NCBI GenBank assembly: GCA_965221405.1
Contig: CBDCSE010000002.1
Coordinates: 2,356,001 to 2,420,000 of the forward strand
Length of the DNA: 64,000 bases
Direction of reading: 5' to 3'
DNA from: JAPOUP01 sp965221405
Lineage (GTDB): Bacteria > Pseudomonadota > Alphaproteobacteria > Rhodobacterales > Rhodobacteraceae
The notes beneath the pieces were generated by a model that did no database searches, had not been told where the DNA came from, and worked only from the letters and a program-made list of their open reading frames with translations. The translations under genes and the position numbers were made by a program. Shown in pieces: positions 8,738-18,376 of the stretch (position 1 is its first letter; every line of letters begins with the position of its first letter).

Positions 8738-11700
8738 ATGAGGCGTTGCAGTTCCCAGGGCGGGAAATTAATGGGGTTGAGCCCTGACCCGCACTTACAT
8801 CAGGACATCAGGATGCCGACTCTCTCCCGGCTTCGCGAAAGTATGTATCGAATGGAGCATCGGCCCGAAATCTGTCGCGGCACTTGGGTTCCGCAACAGG
8901 TCAGGGAATTTGACAATTCCGGCCGGTTCATCTTCTGGGTTGAAACCCCGGCAAACGGGTCCGTGAGCCTCAAGCCGGGTCTGCATCCGTCCCATCTCTC
9001 CGACACCGAGCGGTTGAGGGTCTTCCTCGCGTCCGATCTAAAGCTCGGTGCCACGGCCGCCACCGCTGCAGGTCTTGAACCGGGCGGGTTCAGCGTGACA
9101 ATGCCGAGCGCCAACGGCCGACCGCTGCCCAGCCTTGAGATGGCCCAGCTGTCCGGCGAATACCTGCCCGATGACTTCGAGTGGAACGAATGGGAAATCA
9201 GCGGTATCGCCATCCGCAACCCGCTGTCCTTCCTCCGCGAGCTGCAGTTTCTTGCTGGTTTCGCCGGAAACGATTTCCGGATCGGCCATGACCTGAAGTT
9301 CTGGATCCAGTTCGCACAGCAGCTGCGTGCGATGGTTCGCCAGCACCAGTTCCTGCCCGTCATCAAATGCTCTCAGCCGGGTAAAGGCCGGGCGCAGCCG
9401 AAATACGTTGCCGGATGGGCTCCTGCCGACAGCCTGTACGAACGCAGCCTTCGAGATTTCGCGGTTGCCATGCCCACGGTGTGCACATTGGTGAGAAAGG
9501 CCGGGAAGGTGCGCAGGAACGGCAAGGTGCCAGCGTCGGTTCTCGACCGCACGGACCTGCTGCGACATTTCTCTGAACAGCAGGTCGATCTGCTGGTTTC
9601 GGGCACCCCATTCACGAAGTCATTCCTGAAGCCGCTGGGCAGAAGCTGGTTCGCGGGCTCGCTGGTGCGGACTGAGAGCAGCCGGACCGCGGCGCAAATC
9701 GAGCCAACAAACCCTGACGAGACGGATGTGGCTCATTGGCATGCGTGGCAGAGGAAGATCCTTCACCAAGCCCGGCGTTCCGGGTTCTCTCTGGGATTTC
9801 GCCTGAGTCAGGATGACGCCCACGACGACAATCGCTGGCGTATAGGATTTTTCGTATCCTGCAATGAGGATCCGTCGCTGTCGGTTGATCTTTCGGAATG
9901 GTGGCCGATGCCTCAACGCGTGAAGGACGAATGGCGGCGTCGCTTCGGCGACAGGTTTGAACGCGATCTACTGGTCAGTCTCGGACAGGCCGGGCGGATC
10001 TGCCCGCTGCTTTGGCAGGGCATGGAGACCGCGAAGCCGACCGGTGTCGACATGGACCTCGATACCGCGTACGGATTCCTGAAGGACGATGCGCTGGTGC
10101 TCGAATCTGCGGGATATAGGATCGTCCTCCCGAGCTGGTGGACGCCGAAAGGGCGCCGACGGGCGCGACTACGCGTGAAAGCCAGCGGCACACGCGGACA
10201 GTCCCTGCAGTCAAGTCCCGCTTCCGGACTGCTGAACCTTGAGTCACTTGTCCGCTACGACCACGAGCTCTCGATAGGCGGCCAATCGGTGACCGAGGAC
10301 GAATGGAGGGCACTGCTCGAAGCGAAGTTGCCCCTCGTGAAATTCCGAGGCGAGTGGATGGAGATCGATCACCGGCAAATGTCGCGGACACTCGAGCTTT
10401 GGCGGAGCCGGGACCAAGGCGTCGGCGTCGATTTCAGCCAGATGATCAGGGACATGGCGGAAGCCGATCCGGATACCGAGGAGTTTGTCTTCGATGACGT
10501 CCTCGCGGACGTCCTCCGGGGGTTGCAGGATCTGGAAACGCTTGAGCCGATGAGCAATCCTGCCGGAATGCACGGCGACCTGCGCACATACCAGAGGACC
10601 GGGCTCGCATGGCTGGTGCGGCAGGAAAGGCTTGGCCTAAATCCCTGCCTCGCCGACGATATGGGTCTTGGTAAGACCGTCCAGTTGATCGCGTTGCTGC
10701 TGCACGAAAGGCAGCATGAGGAGACGGCGAAGGACTCCGGGATTCAGCCAACGCTGCTCGTCGCCCCGACCTCCGTGCTCAGCAACTGGAAAAAGGAAGT
10801 TGACAAGTTCGCCCCGGGCCTGAAATGCCACATACACCATGGCTCCGAACGGGTTCGCGACCGTGCCGGATTCGTTGAGGCCGTCTCGGGCCAAGACCTG
10901 GTCGTGACTTCGTTTAACTTGGCCCGCTCGGACAGGGAGATGCTCGGTGCCGTGCGGTGGCGGCGCGTCGCTGTGGATGAGGCGCAAAACATCAAGAACC
11001 CGAAATCGGCACAGGCCAAGGCGATCTTTGCGCTTCCCGCGACTCACCGCATTGCGATGACCGGAACGCCCATAGAGAACAGGCTGATGGACATGTGGTC
11101 CCTGTTCCGGTTCCTCAACCCAGGCTACCTCGGCACGGAAGCGCAATTCAGGCGGGCGTATGAAATGCCGATCCAACGGGAGAGCGACCAGACCCGTGCC
11201 CGGCAGCTGCAGCAACTGGTCCAGCCATTCATCCTCCGCCGCCTGAAGTCCGACAAGTCGATTATCGACGACCTGCCGGACAAGGTCGAACAGAAGGTCT
11301 ACTGCAACCTCACCAGGGAGCAGGCATCCCTGTACCAGGCCGTGGTCGAAGACGTGGAGAACAGGATCGATGAGGCTGACGGAATGGGCCGGCGCGGGCT
11401 GATCCTGTCCACGCTGATGAAGTTGAAGCAGGTCTGCAACCACCCGGCGCAGTTCATCCAGGACGGAAGCGCTTTCGACGAGAGCCGTTCGCACAAGCTG
11501 GCACGCCTGAACGAGATGATCGAGGAAGCCCTTCTGGATTCCGACAGCCTCCTCGTCTTCACGCAGTTCACCGAGATCGGGGAGCGGTTGGAAACCCAGT
11601 TCCGCGAGAGGCATTCGTGTCCCGTGCATTACCTTCATGGCGGCACGACAAGAAAACGCCGGGAGAAGATGATCGAGAGCTTCCAGGATCCGGATGCGCC

Positions 11701-12034
11701 CGCTGGCATCTTCGTTCTGTCGCTGCGGGCGGGCGGGGTTGGAATTACGCTTACGCAGGCAAACCATGTTTTCCACTTCGACCGCTGGTGGAACCCGGCA
11801 GTTGAAAACCAGGCCACGGACCGGGCCTACAGAATCGGGCAGCGGAAGACCGTTTTCGCCCACAAGATGGTGACGTTGGGAACGCTTGAAGAGCGCATCG
11901 ACGAAATGATCGAATCGAAAAAGGCCCTTGCCGAGAACATCGTCGGTGCGGATGAGAACTGGCTTACGGAAATGGACAACGACTCGTTCCGGCAGCTGAT
12001 CGCACTGAATCGCCAAAGCATCATGGAGGCTTGA
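8738..12034 (+). CDS. SNF2-family DEAD/DEAH-box helicase
   Basis: A 1098-residue protein with a C-terminal SNF2/Rad54-type ATPase and a long N-terminal SNF2-associated region. Walker A is ADDMGLGKT (about residue 640), motif II is VDEAQNIKNPKSAQA (about 747), motif III is MTGTPIENRLMDMWSLF (about 775), and motifs V-VI are LSLRAGGVGITLTQANHV and QATDRAYRIGQ (about 995-1033). Such ATPases move along double-stranded DNA and remodel protein-DNA complexes. The start is uncertain: ATGs at 8738, 8771 and 8813 are all possible, and none has a strong ribosome site. It is followed at once by a SWIM zinc-finger gene, a known pairing. The role may be DNA repair, transcription or defence; the sequence does not decide. 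Confidence 0.92.
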   Translation: MRRCSSQGGKLMGLSPDPHLHQDIRMPTLSRLRESMYRMEHRPEICRGTWVPQQVREFDNSGRFIFWVETPANGSVSLKPGLHPSHLSDTERLRVFLASDLKLGATAATAAGLEPGGFSVTMPSANGRPLPSLEMAQLSGEYLPDDFEWNEWEISGIAIRNPLSFLRELQFLAGFAGNDFRIGHDLKFWIQFAQQLRAMVRQHQFLPVIKCSQPGKGRAQPKYVAGWAPADSLYERSLRDFAVAMPTVCTLVRKAGKVRRNGKVPASVLDRTDLLRHFSEQQVDLLVSGTPFTKSFLKPLGRSWFAGSLVRTESSRTAAQIEPTNPDETDVAHWHAWQRKILHQARRSGFSLGFRLSQDDAHDDNRWRIGFFVSCNEDPSLSVDLSEWWPMPQRVKDEWRRRFGDRFERDLLVSLGQAGRICPLLWQGMETAKPTGVDMDLDTAYGFLKDDALVLESAGYRIVLPSWWTPKGRRRARLRVKASGTRGQSLQSSPASGLLNLESLVRYDHELSIGGQSVTEDEWRALLEAKLPLVKFRGEWMEIDHRQMSRTLELWRSRDQGVGVDFSQMIRDMAEADPDTEEFVFDDVLADVLRGLQDLETLEPMSNPAGMHGDLRTYQRTGLAWLVRQERLGLNPCLADDMGLGKTVQLIALLLHERQHEETAKDSGIQPTLLVAPTSVLSNWKKEVDKFAPGLKCHIHHGSERVRDRAGFVEAVSGQDLVVTSFNLARSDREMLGAVRWRRVAVDEAQNIKNPKSAQAKAIFALPATHRIAMTGTPIENRLMDMWSLFRFLNPGYLGTEAQFRRAYEMPIQRESDQTRARQLQQLVQPFILRRLKSDKSIIDDLPDKVEQKVYCNLTREQASLYQAVVEDVENRIDEADGMGRRGLILSTLMKLKQVCNHPAQFIQDGSAFDESRSHKLARLNEMIEEALLDSDSLLVFTQFTEIGERLETQFRERHSCPVHYLHGGTTRKRREKMIESFQDPDAPAGIFVLSLRAGGVGITLTQANHVFHFDRWWNPAVENQATDRAYRIGQRKTVFAHKMVTLGTLEERIDEMIESKKALAENIVGADENWLTEMDNDSFRQLIALNRQSIMEA

Positions 12035-12036
12035 TC

Positions 12037-12873
12037 ATGGCCAAGATGACCCGGACCTGGTGGGGAGAGATCTTTCTGGATGTTCTGGCAATGAGCATGG
12101 ACCAGGGCCGGCTGAAGCGCGGTCGCTCCTACTCCGGCCCGAACCGGCTGCTGAAGTTTTCCATAAGAAGGGGCGTGGCCAAGGCCACGGTGCGCGGCAA
12201 CATCAACCACTACTTCGGCGTTTACGAGGAGCCTCGATACAATGTGACCGTCAAGCTGCGGCAGTTCACCTCGACTGACTGGAACAGGATTTCCGAGATG
12301 ATCTCCGGCAACGCGGCCTGCCTGTCCCAACTGCTCATGAATGAAATGCCTACGGCGATTGAGGACGCCTTCTCGGAGTCCGGCGAGTCCTTGCTGCCAC
12401 GCTCAAAGAGTGATCTCGTAAGCAAGTGTTCATGCCCTGACTGGGTTTCGCCCTGCAAGCATGTTGCGGGCGTGTACTACAAGATCGCGTCGCTGCTTGA
12501 CCGCGACCCGATGCTCCTGTTCGAACTGCGTGGTCTGGAATTCCCGCTGCTTCGCGAGAAGCTCGCAGGTTCATCCCTCGGGCAGGCTCTCATTGACGAG
12601 CAGACCGGCCATGAAGGGCCCTTCGAGATTCCAGGCAAACGCTACACCGATCCAAGGGGAATGCCCGCAGCGGGAATTGACCTCAAGTCATACTGGAGGG
12701 GTGAGCACCCGCTTCCACCGGTCGACGTGTTTGACGGGGCCCCGCCGACACCCGCCGTTTTGGCCAAGAAGGGAGGCGACAATCCGGCGTTCTGGCACCT
12801 TGACCAGTCGTTCATTGGGGTGATGGAGGAAGTATGTGCCCGGGTCGTCCAGAAAAACCGCTCGTCCCTGTAG
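12037..12873 (+). CDS. SWIM zinc-finger protein
   Basis: A 278-residue protein whose core is a SWIM zinc finger (CxCx(n)CxH) at about residues 130-150: KCSCPDWVSPCKHVAGVYYK. The N-terminus TRTWWGEIFLDVLAM and RGRSYSGPNRL is typical of SWIM proteins encoded next to bacterial SNF2 helicases. The start ATG at 12037 lies three bases past the helicase stop and uses a GGAGG site inside the helicase gene, so the two are translationally linked. SWIM domains bind DNA or protein; here it is inferred to be a partner or targeting subunit of the helicase. Confidence 0.9.
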   Translation: MAKMTRTWWGEIFLDVLAMSMDQGRLKRGRSYSGPNRLLKFSIRRGVAKATVRGNINHYFGVYEEPRYNVTVKLRQFTSTDWNRISEMISGNAACLSQLLMNEMPTAIEDAFSESGESLLPRSKSDLVSKCSCPDWVSPCKHVAGVYYKIASLLDRDPMLLFELRGLEFPLLREKLAGSSLGQALIDEQTGHEGPFEIPGKRYTDPRGMPAAGIDLKSYWRGEHPLPPVDVFDGAPPTPAVLAKKGGDNPAFWHLDQSFIGVMEEVCARVVQKNRSSL

Positions 12874-13025
12874 GCAATGCCAGAGAAAGCACTTCGCGCC
12901 ATGCATCCTCTAGGATGCGCCTGCTCCAGAACGTGCAGGGCGGAAAACGCGGGTGCCCAAAAAAGGGATACACCCTCGGATCCGGGACATTTGACGTTCT
13001 GTCTCGACATCCATAAGCAAAGCCG

Positions 13026-14834
13026 ATGGTACGCGCTCCGATCCTCCAGCTTTCCGACGTCACCGTGGCGGGCGACGGGAAACCGATCATTCAGGAACTG
13101 GATCTCATCGTCCACCCCGGTGACCGGATTGCGCTTGTAGGGCGCAACGGTTCCGGAAAGTCAACACTGATGAAGGTTATGGCGGGGCTCCATGCAGTTG
13201 ATGGCGGGGTTTGCTCGATATCCTCAGGTGTATCGGTCGGATATATGGAGCAGGCTCCCGATCTGAGCGGTTTCGCGACACTTGGCGAGTTCGCGGCGAG
13301 CGGTCTGGGCCCAGGTGAGAGCTACCGGATCGACAGGGCGGTCAAAGGACTGGGATTCAATAAGGACACATCGGTCGCCTCGGCGTCAGGTGGTGAGCGA
13401 AGACGGGCGGCGCTCGCCAGACTCGCCGTCAGGTCGCCGGAGTTGATGCTGTTCGATGAACCCACGAACCATCTCGATATCAAAGCGATCACATGGATGG
13501 AGCGTTGGCTCACCGACACCCGCTCGGCCATTGTGCTGATAAGCCATGATCGCGCCTTTCTTCGCTGCCTGACGACAACCACGCTCTGGATCGACCGAGG
13601 TAAGTTGCTGCGACGGGATACCGGAATAGAAGGGTTCGAGGGGTGGCGCGACAGGATCTGGGAAGGTGAGGATCTCGCCCGGCATAAACTGGACAGAAAG
13701 ATCAAATCCGAAACCCGGTGGGCGGTGGAGGGAATCAGTGCGCGCCGAAGGCGCAACCAGGGGCGAATGCGCGCCCTTCAGGCAATGCGGAGCGATCGCA
13801 GGGCGATGGTTCGCAGGCAGGGTATAGCAGCTCTGGCGGTTGAAACCGACGGTATGTCCGGAAGGCGGGTCATCGAGGCACGAGGCATCTCAAAGTCCTA
13901 CGGTGGCAGGAAAATCCTCGAACCGTTCAGTCTCAGGATCATGCGCGGCGATAGGGTTGCGCTGGTTGGGCCGAATGGTGTGGGAAAGACGACGTTGATG
14001 AATATGCTGATCGGCTTGGAGAGTCCCGATTCCGGCGGCCTGACGCATGGCCCTGGAATACAGGCGGCGGTATTCGACCAGAATCGCGAACGGCTGGATG
14101 CGGATCTGAGTCTCTGGGACGCGCTTGTCAGTGATCGCGAAATTGGACTGCGGGGACGATCCGACCAACTGATGGTGCGTGGAAAACCGCGGCATGTTCT
14201 CGGTTATCTAAGGGATTTCCTTTTTTCCGAAGCACAGGCGCGCGCTCCCGTGCGGTCGCTGTCCGGTGGTGAAAAGGCACGGCTTCTTCTGGCAAAGCTC
14301 TTTGCCCGGCCGTCAAATCTTCTGGCACTTGATGAACCAACCAATGATCTTGATCTCGAAACCCTGGATTTACTTCAGGACGTGCTCGGTGATTACTCCG
14401 GTACCGTGATTCTGATCAGTCATGATCGGGATTTCATTGATCGTCTGGCCACGACAACCGTAGCCATGGAAGGCGACGGGCGTGCGCAGATCTATGCAGG
14501 TGGTTGGACCGATTATCGGGCCCAGCGCGGTGAAAAGGTTTCGGTAACGCCTGCCGCGGTAAGGAAATCCGGTGCGTCGCGTTCGCAATCAAGGAAAGTG
14601 TCCAGAGGGTTGGGTTACGCCGATCAGAGGCGACTTGCGGCGCTGCCTGCCGAAATCGAGCGGCTTGAGGCCGAAATCGCCAGATTGACCGAGTTCCTGT
14701 CCGACCCGGACGTATTCGCGAGAACTCCTGATAGATTCGAGAAGGCGAGCGCCGGATTGATCGATCGGCAAGGCGCATTGCAGGCGGCGGAGGAGGAATG
14801 GCTGAGGCTGGAGGAAAGGGCTTCCACGAAATGA
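13026..14834 (+). CDS. uup: ABC-F family ATPase, Uup-like
   Basis: A 602-residue soluble protein with two ABC domains and no membrane segment. The first has GRNGSGKST, ASGGERRRAAL and LMLFDEPTNHLD; the second has GPNGVGKTT, LSGGEKARLLLA and LLALDEPTNDLD. A basic linker (ARRRRNQGRMRALQ) and a C-terminal coiled coil (LPAEIERLEAEIARLTEFL) match Uup. ABC-F proteins act on ribosomes; Uup also affects transposon excision and branched DNA stability in E. coli. It starts 153 bases after the SWIM gene in the same direction, so it probably has its own promoter. Complete length. Confidence 0.92.
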   Translation: MVRAPILQLSDVTVAGDGKPIIQELDLIVHPGDRIALVGRNGSGKSTLMKVMAGLHAVDGGVCSISSGVSVGYMEQAPDLSGFATLGEFAASGLGPGESYRIDRAVKGLGFNKDTSVASASGGERRRAALARLAVRSPELMLFDEPTNHLDIKAITWMERWLTDTRSAIVLISHDRAFLRCLTTTTLWIDRGKLLRRDTGIEGFEGWRDRIWEGEDLARHKLDRKIKSETRWAVEGISARRRRNQGRMRALQAMRSDRRAMVRRQGIAALAVETDGMSGRRVIEARGISKSYGGRKILEPFSLRIMRGDRVALVGPNGVGKTTLMNMLIGLESPDSGGLTHGPGIQAAVFDQNRERLDADLSLWDALVSDREIGLRGRSDQLMVRGKPRHVLGYLRDFLFSEAQARAPVRSLSGGEKARLLLAKLFARPSNLLALDEPTNDLDLETLDLLQDVLGDYSGTVILISHDRDFIDRLATTTVAMEGDGRAQIYAGGWTDYRAQRGEKVSVTPAAVRKSGASRSQSRKVSRGLGYADQRRLAALPAEIERLEAEIARLTEFLSDPDVFARTPDRFEKASAGLIDRQGALQAAEEEWLRLEERASTK

Positions 14835-15024
14835 CGCCACACCGGCAGGCCTGTTCCCCATACACACCAGTGCCCGCTACACGATGGTCCTTCACTGATT
14901 AGGGGCGCGCTTCCGCGTCCGCATCTGGCATGATGGAGCGCCGATCCCGATTCCACCGCCCGGACATGCGTCCTCACGGCCTTTCCGCCATTACCGGCGG
15001 ATAAACTCAGCGGAGTGGACCCGC

Positions 15025-16604
15025 TCAAAGTGTTGCGGCCAGTTCGATGGCAACGTCATATATGGCCATCACGTCGTCGCGGGTGCAGTCGAATGTCCCG
15101 ATCGACACGCGGATGGGTGCACGCCAGATTTTTTGGTTCGACCTGAATCCGTTTTCCATACCTGCACGAGCGCGCTGTTGGTGCTGGGGAACTGCTACAG
15201 GAAACTGGCCGGTGGGAAAGGTTCGCACCATGGAAGGCCCGGCGGATCGCCACAGCCTGACCCAAAAATCTGGCGTGCACCCCACGCGGATGACAAACTG
15301 GCCTTCGTGCCTGGTTTGGGTCAGATAGACGCGGCCGTCATCGTTGATTCTCTCCAGTAAACCAGCTGTCAGCATATCCGCATCGCTACCGAAGGGGGCG
15401 TATTGGAAAGTGAAAAGGGCCAGTCGGGGTTCGGTGACAATCCGAAAGTGCTCGGTTGCACTGATGGCTTCGGCCAGTTCCGCTGTCCACACCACATGGT
15501 TGCGGATGCGCGCGCGAAGGCCCTCAAGCCCATATGCCCGCAGACTGAACCAGATTTTCAGTGCACGGAAGCGACGACCTAAAGGGACGGTCCACTCGTT
15601 GAAATTCAGGATTGCCCCGCTACCCTATGTTTCCAGATAGTCAGGCCTCAGACCCATCGATCTTATCTGGGGTGACGCGTCGGCAAGAAACTGCACTGAA
15701 CAGTCGAACTGTGCGCCAAGCCATTTGTGTGGATTGAGGACTATGCTGTCCGCGTCGTCGATTCCCTGAAATAGGTATCTGAATTCAGGACAGATCATCG
15801 CGGAACCGGCCCACGCGGCGTCGACATGGGTGTATAGACCATGTCGCTTGGCGACTCGGATGCAGTCCGCAATCGGATCAAAGGCGCCAATTGACGTACC
15901 GCCAGCGTAGAGAACGGCTCCGGCTGGCGTGATTCCGTCCGCGATGTCCGAATGAATCGCCGCATCAAGCGCATCAGATCTCATCGAGAAATGGGCGTCT
16001 GTTGCAACCGTCACGAGATTACGTTGCCCGACCCCCGCCAACCGCACTGCTTTCTCAACCCAACTGTGGGCCTGATCGCTGGCATAGATACGCATGGCTG
16101 ACTGTCCTGAAATGCCGGACTTGATGGAATTCCATCCGGTCGCACGGTCCGGCATGGTAATTATGGCGCATAGGGTGCAGGTGTTGGCACTGTCATGGAT
16201 CGTGCCGGTGAAATGCGGACCCAATCCAACCGCTTGCCGCAGCCAGTCCACCATGACCTGTTCGATTTCGGTCGCCGCGGGTGATGTCTGCCAGAGCATA
16301 CTCTGTGCGGCGATTGAATTGGCCAGTTGCTCTGCCCGGATGGATGCAGGTGAGGCGTTGGCGGGGAAGCAGGCAAAGAAACGTGGGTGCTGCCAATGGG
16401 TCATCGCGTCTGGAACGATTTCCATGAAGTCTGCGAAGATTGTGTCCGGTGACTCAGGTTCCTCGGGCGGGGAGGGAGCAGTCTGGCGGACGTCTCACCC
16501 TGCTTCGCCCGGGCCCGTACGGGACGGCTGCGCAGTTTTGTGTGATAGTCGTACGCCCAGTCAGCGGCGCGTTTCGACCACTCATGAAGCTCATCGTGGT
16601 TCAT
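15025..16604 (-). pseudogene. Aromatic-L-amino-acid decarboxylase family, broken by three lesions and an insertion
   Basis: The gene for a PLP-dependent group II decarboxylase (DOPA/tryptophan decarboxylase type). It begins MNHDELHEWSKRAADWAYDY at 16604. A one-base shift near 16465 separates this from the frame reading EEPESPDTIFADF and THWQHPRFFACFPANASP. The body is well preserved: ASDQAHSWVEKAVRLAG, HVDAAWAGSA and the PLP lysine in NPHKWLGAQFD. An in-frame TAG at 15625-15627 follows DYLET. The same frame resumes with NFNEWTVPLGRRFRALKIW. A 168-bp element (15115-15282) interrupts FVIRV/SIGT near the end without changing frame. No full enzyme can be made. The good state of the rest implies recent loss. 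Confidence 0.9.
15115..15282. mobile_element. 168-bp MITE-like element with terminal inverted repeats and 9-bp target duplication
   Basis: The ends are GGGTGCACGCCAGATTTTT (15115-15133) and, on the other strand, the same 19 bases read from 15282. Directly flanking are two copies of CACGCGGAT (15106-15114 and 15283-15291), a 9-bp target duplication. Removing the element and one copy restores the decarboxylase reading FVIRVSIGTFDC exactly, so this is a clean insertion. It encodes no transposase. At 168 bp plus 9 bp it adds 59 codons in frame. The autonomous parent is not in this window and the family is unknown to me. Confidence 0.88.
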
Positions 16605-16893
16605 TTGCGGCTCTCCCCGGTCCAGTTACGCTGACAATTCGACCAACTGTGTGTTTATGGCAAACCAACAGCGGATATCGGTCGGTTTGATCTCGCGGGA
16701 TTAGTAGCCGATGTCCTCCCGAAACTTAACGCTTGGCAAGAGGCGCTCCAAGATCTATGTCGGTTCCTCATGAAGACCCTTGTGACCATCGCTTGCCACA
16801 TTATCCGCTGACATTGTCACGCGGGCGGTCTTTTCGTTTCTCACATTAACCGAAAACATCTGCCCGCAGCCAGGCAATGCGTGTGAGGAAGTC

Positions 16894-18270
16894 ATGACAG
16901 AGATCACGCTCTACAATACCAGGTCCCGAACCAGGGAGCGGCTCGAACCACTGGATCCGACGAACGTGCGTATGTATGTCTGCGGACCGACGGTTTATGA
17001 CCGTGCGCATATCGGAAATGCGCGACCGGCTTTGGTCTTTGACGCACTTTTTCGGCTTTTGCGCTTCGTTTATGGCGAAGATCACGTCACATACGTCCGT
17101 AACTTTACCGATGTCGACGACAAGATAAACGCGCGTGCGGCGGAGACCGGGCGGCCTATTCATGAAATAACCACGGAAACGATCCGGTGGTACGTTGAAG
17201 ATATGGCGGAACTTGGCGTTCTTGATCCGACGGAAATGCCGTGCGCGACAGCCTACGTTCCGCAGATGGTCGCAATGATCGGGAAGTTGCTCGAAAAAGG
17301 GCATGCATACGAGGCCGAGGGACACGTTCTTTTCCGCGTGAGTTCCTTTCCGGACTACGGCAGTCTCTCGGGGCGTACGGTCGATGACATGATTGCCGGA
17401 GCGCGTGTCGAGATAGCTCCATACAAAGACAGCCCAATGGATTTCGTGCTCTGGAAACCATCGCATGAAGGGGTGCCGGGTTGGGAGTCGCCATGGGGGC
17501 GCGGGCGTCCCGGTTGGCACATAGAATGCTCCGCGATGGCACTGGAGCTCCTCGGTGCCACATTCGACATACATGGCGGTGGCAATGATTTGACCTTCCC
17601 CCATCACGAGAACGAGATAGCCCAGTCGATGTGCGCCCATCCCCAAGGCGAATTCGCACGGGTCTGGATGCACAACGAAATGCTACAGGTCGAAGGCCGG
17701 AAGATGGCGAAATCCGCAGGTAATTTCCATACGGTGCGTGAGCTGTTGGACGAGGGAATTCCGGGGGAGGTGATCAGGCTTGTGTTCCTTTCGACACATT
17801 ACCGGAAGCCCATGGACTGGTCCGGACAGAAGAGGCATGAGGCGGAGGCAACTCTCAGGAAATGGTATGGTCAGGCAATGCATGGGGAGGATGGGGAGGA
17901 GCCGCCTCCGGCTGTCGTCAGTGCCTTGGCCAATGATCTTAACACGGCCGGTGCCATTACGGAGTTGCATCGTCTGTCCCGGGCGAATCGTCCAGACGAA
18001 CTCCGCGCAGGCCTTCGCTTGATTGGGCTTATGGGCAAAGAAGTGCCCGCGTGGGTGACACGGGCGCGGATATCCGGTGATGTCCTGGTCCTCGTTGAGC
18101 GACTGCTAAAGGAACGTGCGGACGCGCGCGCGGCCAAGGACTTCGTTCGGGCGGATGTTCTCCGGGACGGTTTCGCGGCTGCCGGATTGATCGTTCGGGA
18201 CACACCTGATGGTGCCGTCTGGGAGGCGTCCGCCAGTTTCGATCCAACCAAACTGGAAGCGTTCCGATGA
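16894..18270 (+). CDS. cysS: Cysteinyl-tRNA synthetase
   Basis: A 458-residue class I synthetase that charges tRNA-Cys. The HIGH-type motif is in CGPTVYDRAHIGNARP, the KMSKS-type loop is GRKMAKSAGN, and the zinc-site and cysteine pocket blocks appear as MYVCGPTVYD, GRPGWHIECSAM and HGGGNDLTFPHHENEIAQS. The C-terminal DALR-type helical region (RADARAAKDFVRADVLRDGF) is complete. Length is normal. The next gene, cimA, follows after 106 bases in the same direction, so an operon is possible. Confidence 0.97.
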   Translation: MTEITLYNTRSRTRERLEPLDPTNVRMYVCGPTVYDRAHIGNARPALVFDALFRLLRFVYGEDHVTYVRNFTDVDDKINARAAETGRPIHEITTETIRWYVEDMAELGVLDPTEMPCATAYVPQMVAMIGKLLEKGHAYEAEGHVLFRVSSFPDYGSLSGRTVDDMIAGARVEIAPYKDSPMDFVLWKPSHEGVPGWESPWGRGRPGWHIECSAMALELLGATFDIHGGGNDLTFPHHENEIAQSMCAHPQGEFARVWMHNEMLQVEGRKMAKSAGNFHTVRELLDEGIPGEVIRLVFLSTHYRKPMDWSGQKRHEAEATLRKWYGQAMHGEDGEEPPPAVVSALANDLNTAGAITELHRLSRANRPDELRAGLRLIGLMGKEVPAWVTRARISGDVLVLVERLLKERADARAAKDFVRADVLRDGFAAAGLIVRDTPDGAVWEASASFDPTKLEAFR

Positions 18271-18376
18271 CCGTCCGCGATGGTTTCCGTTGGTTCCGGG
18301 CTAAGGACACGTGGGCTCCGGATCGTGTCCCGGCATACGCCAGCACCTCCCGCCCGGAATGGAAGGCGATAGAGCG

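Noticed and set aside
10637..12016. Leftward 459-codon frame inside the SNF2 gene
   Set aside because: It is fully covered by conserved helicase motifs on the other strand and shows no family motif of its own.
12902..12918. GCATCC-TCTA-GGATGC stem after the SWIM gene as a terminator
   Set aside because: The stem is six base pairs and has no T run; too weak to call.
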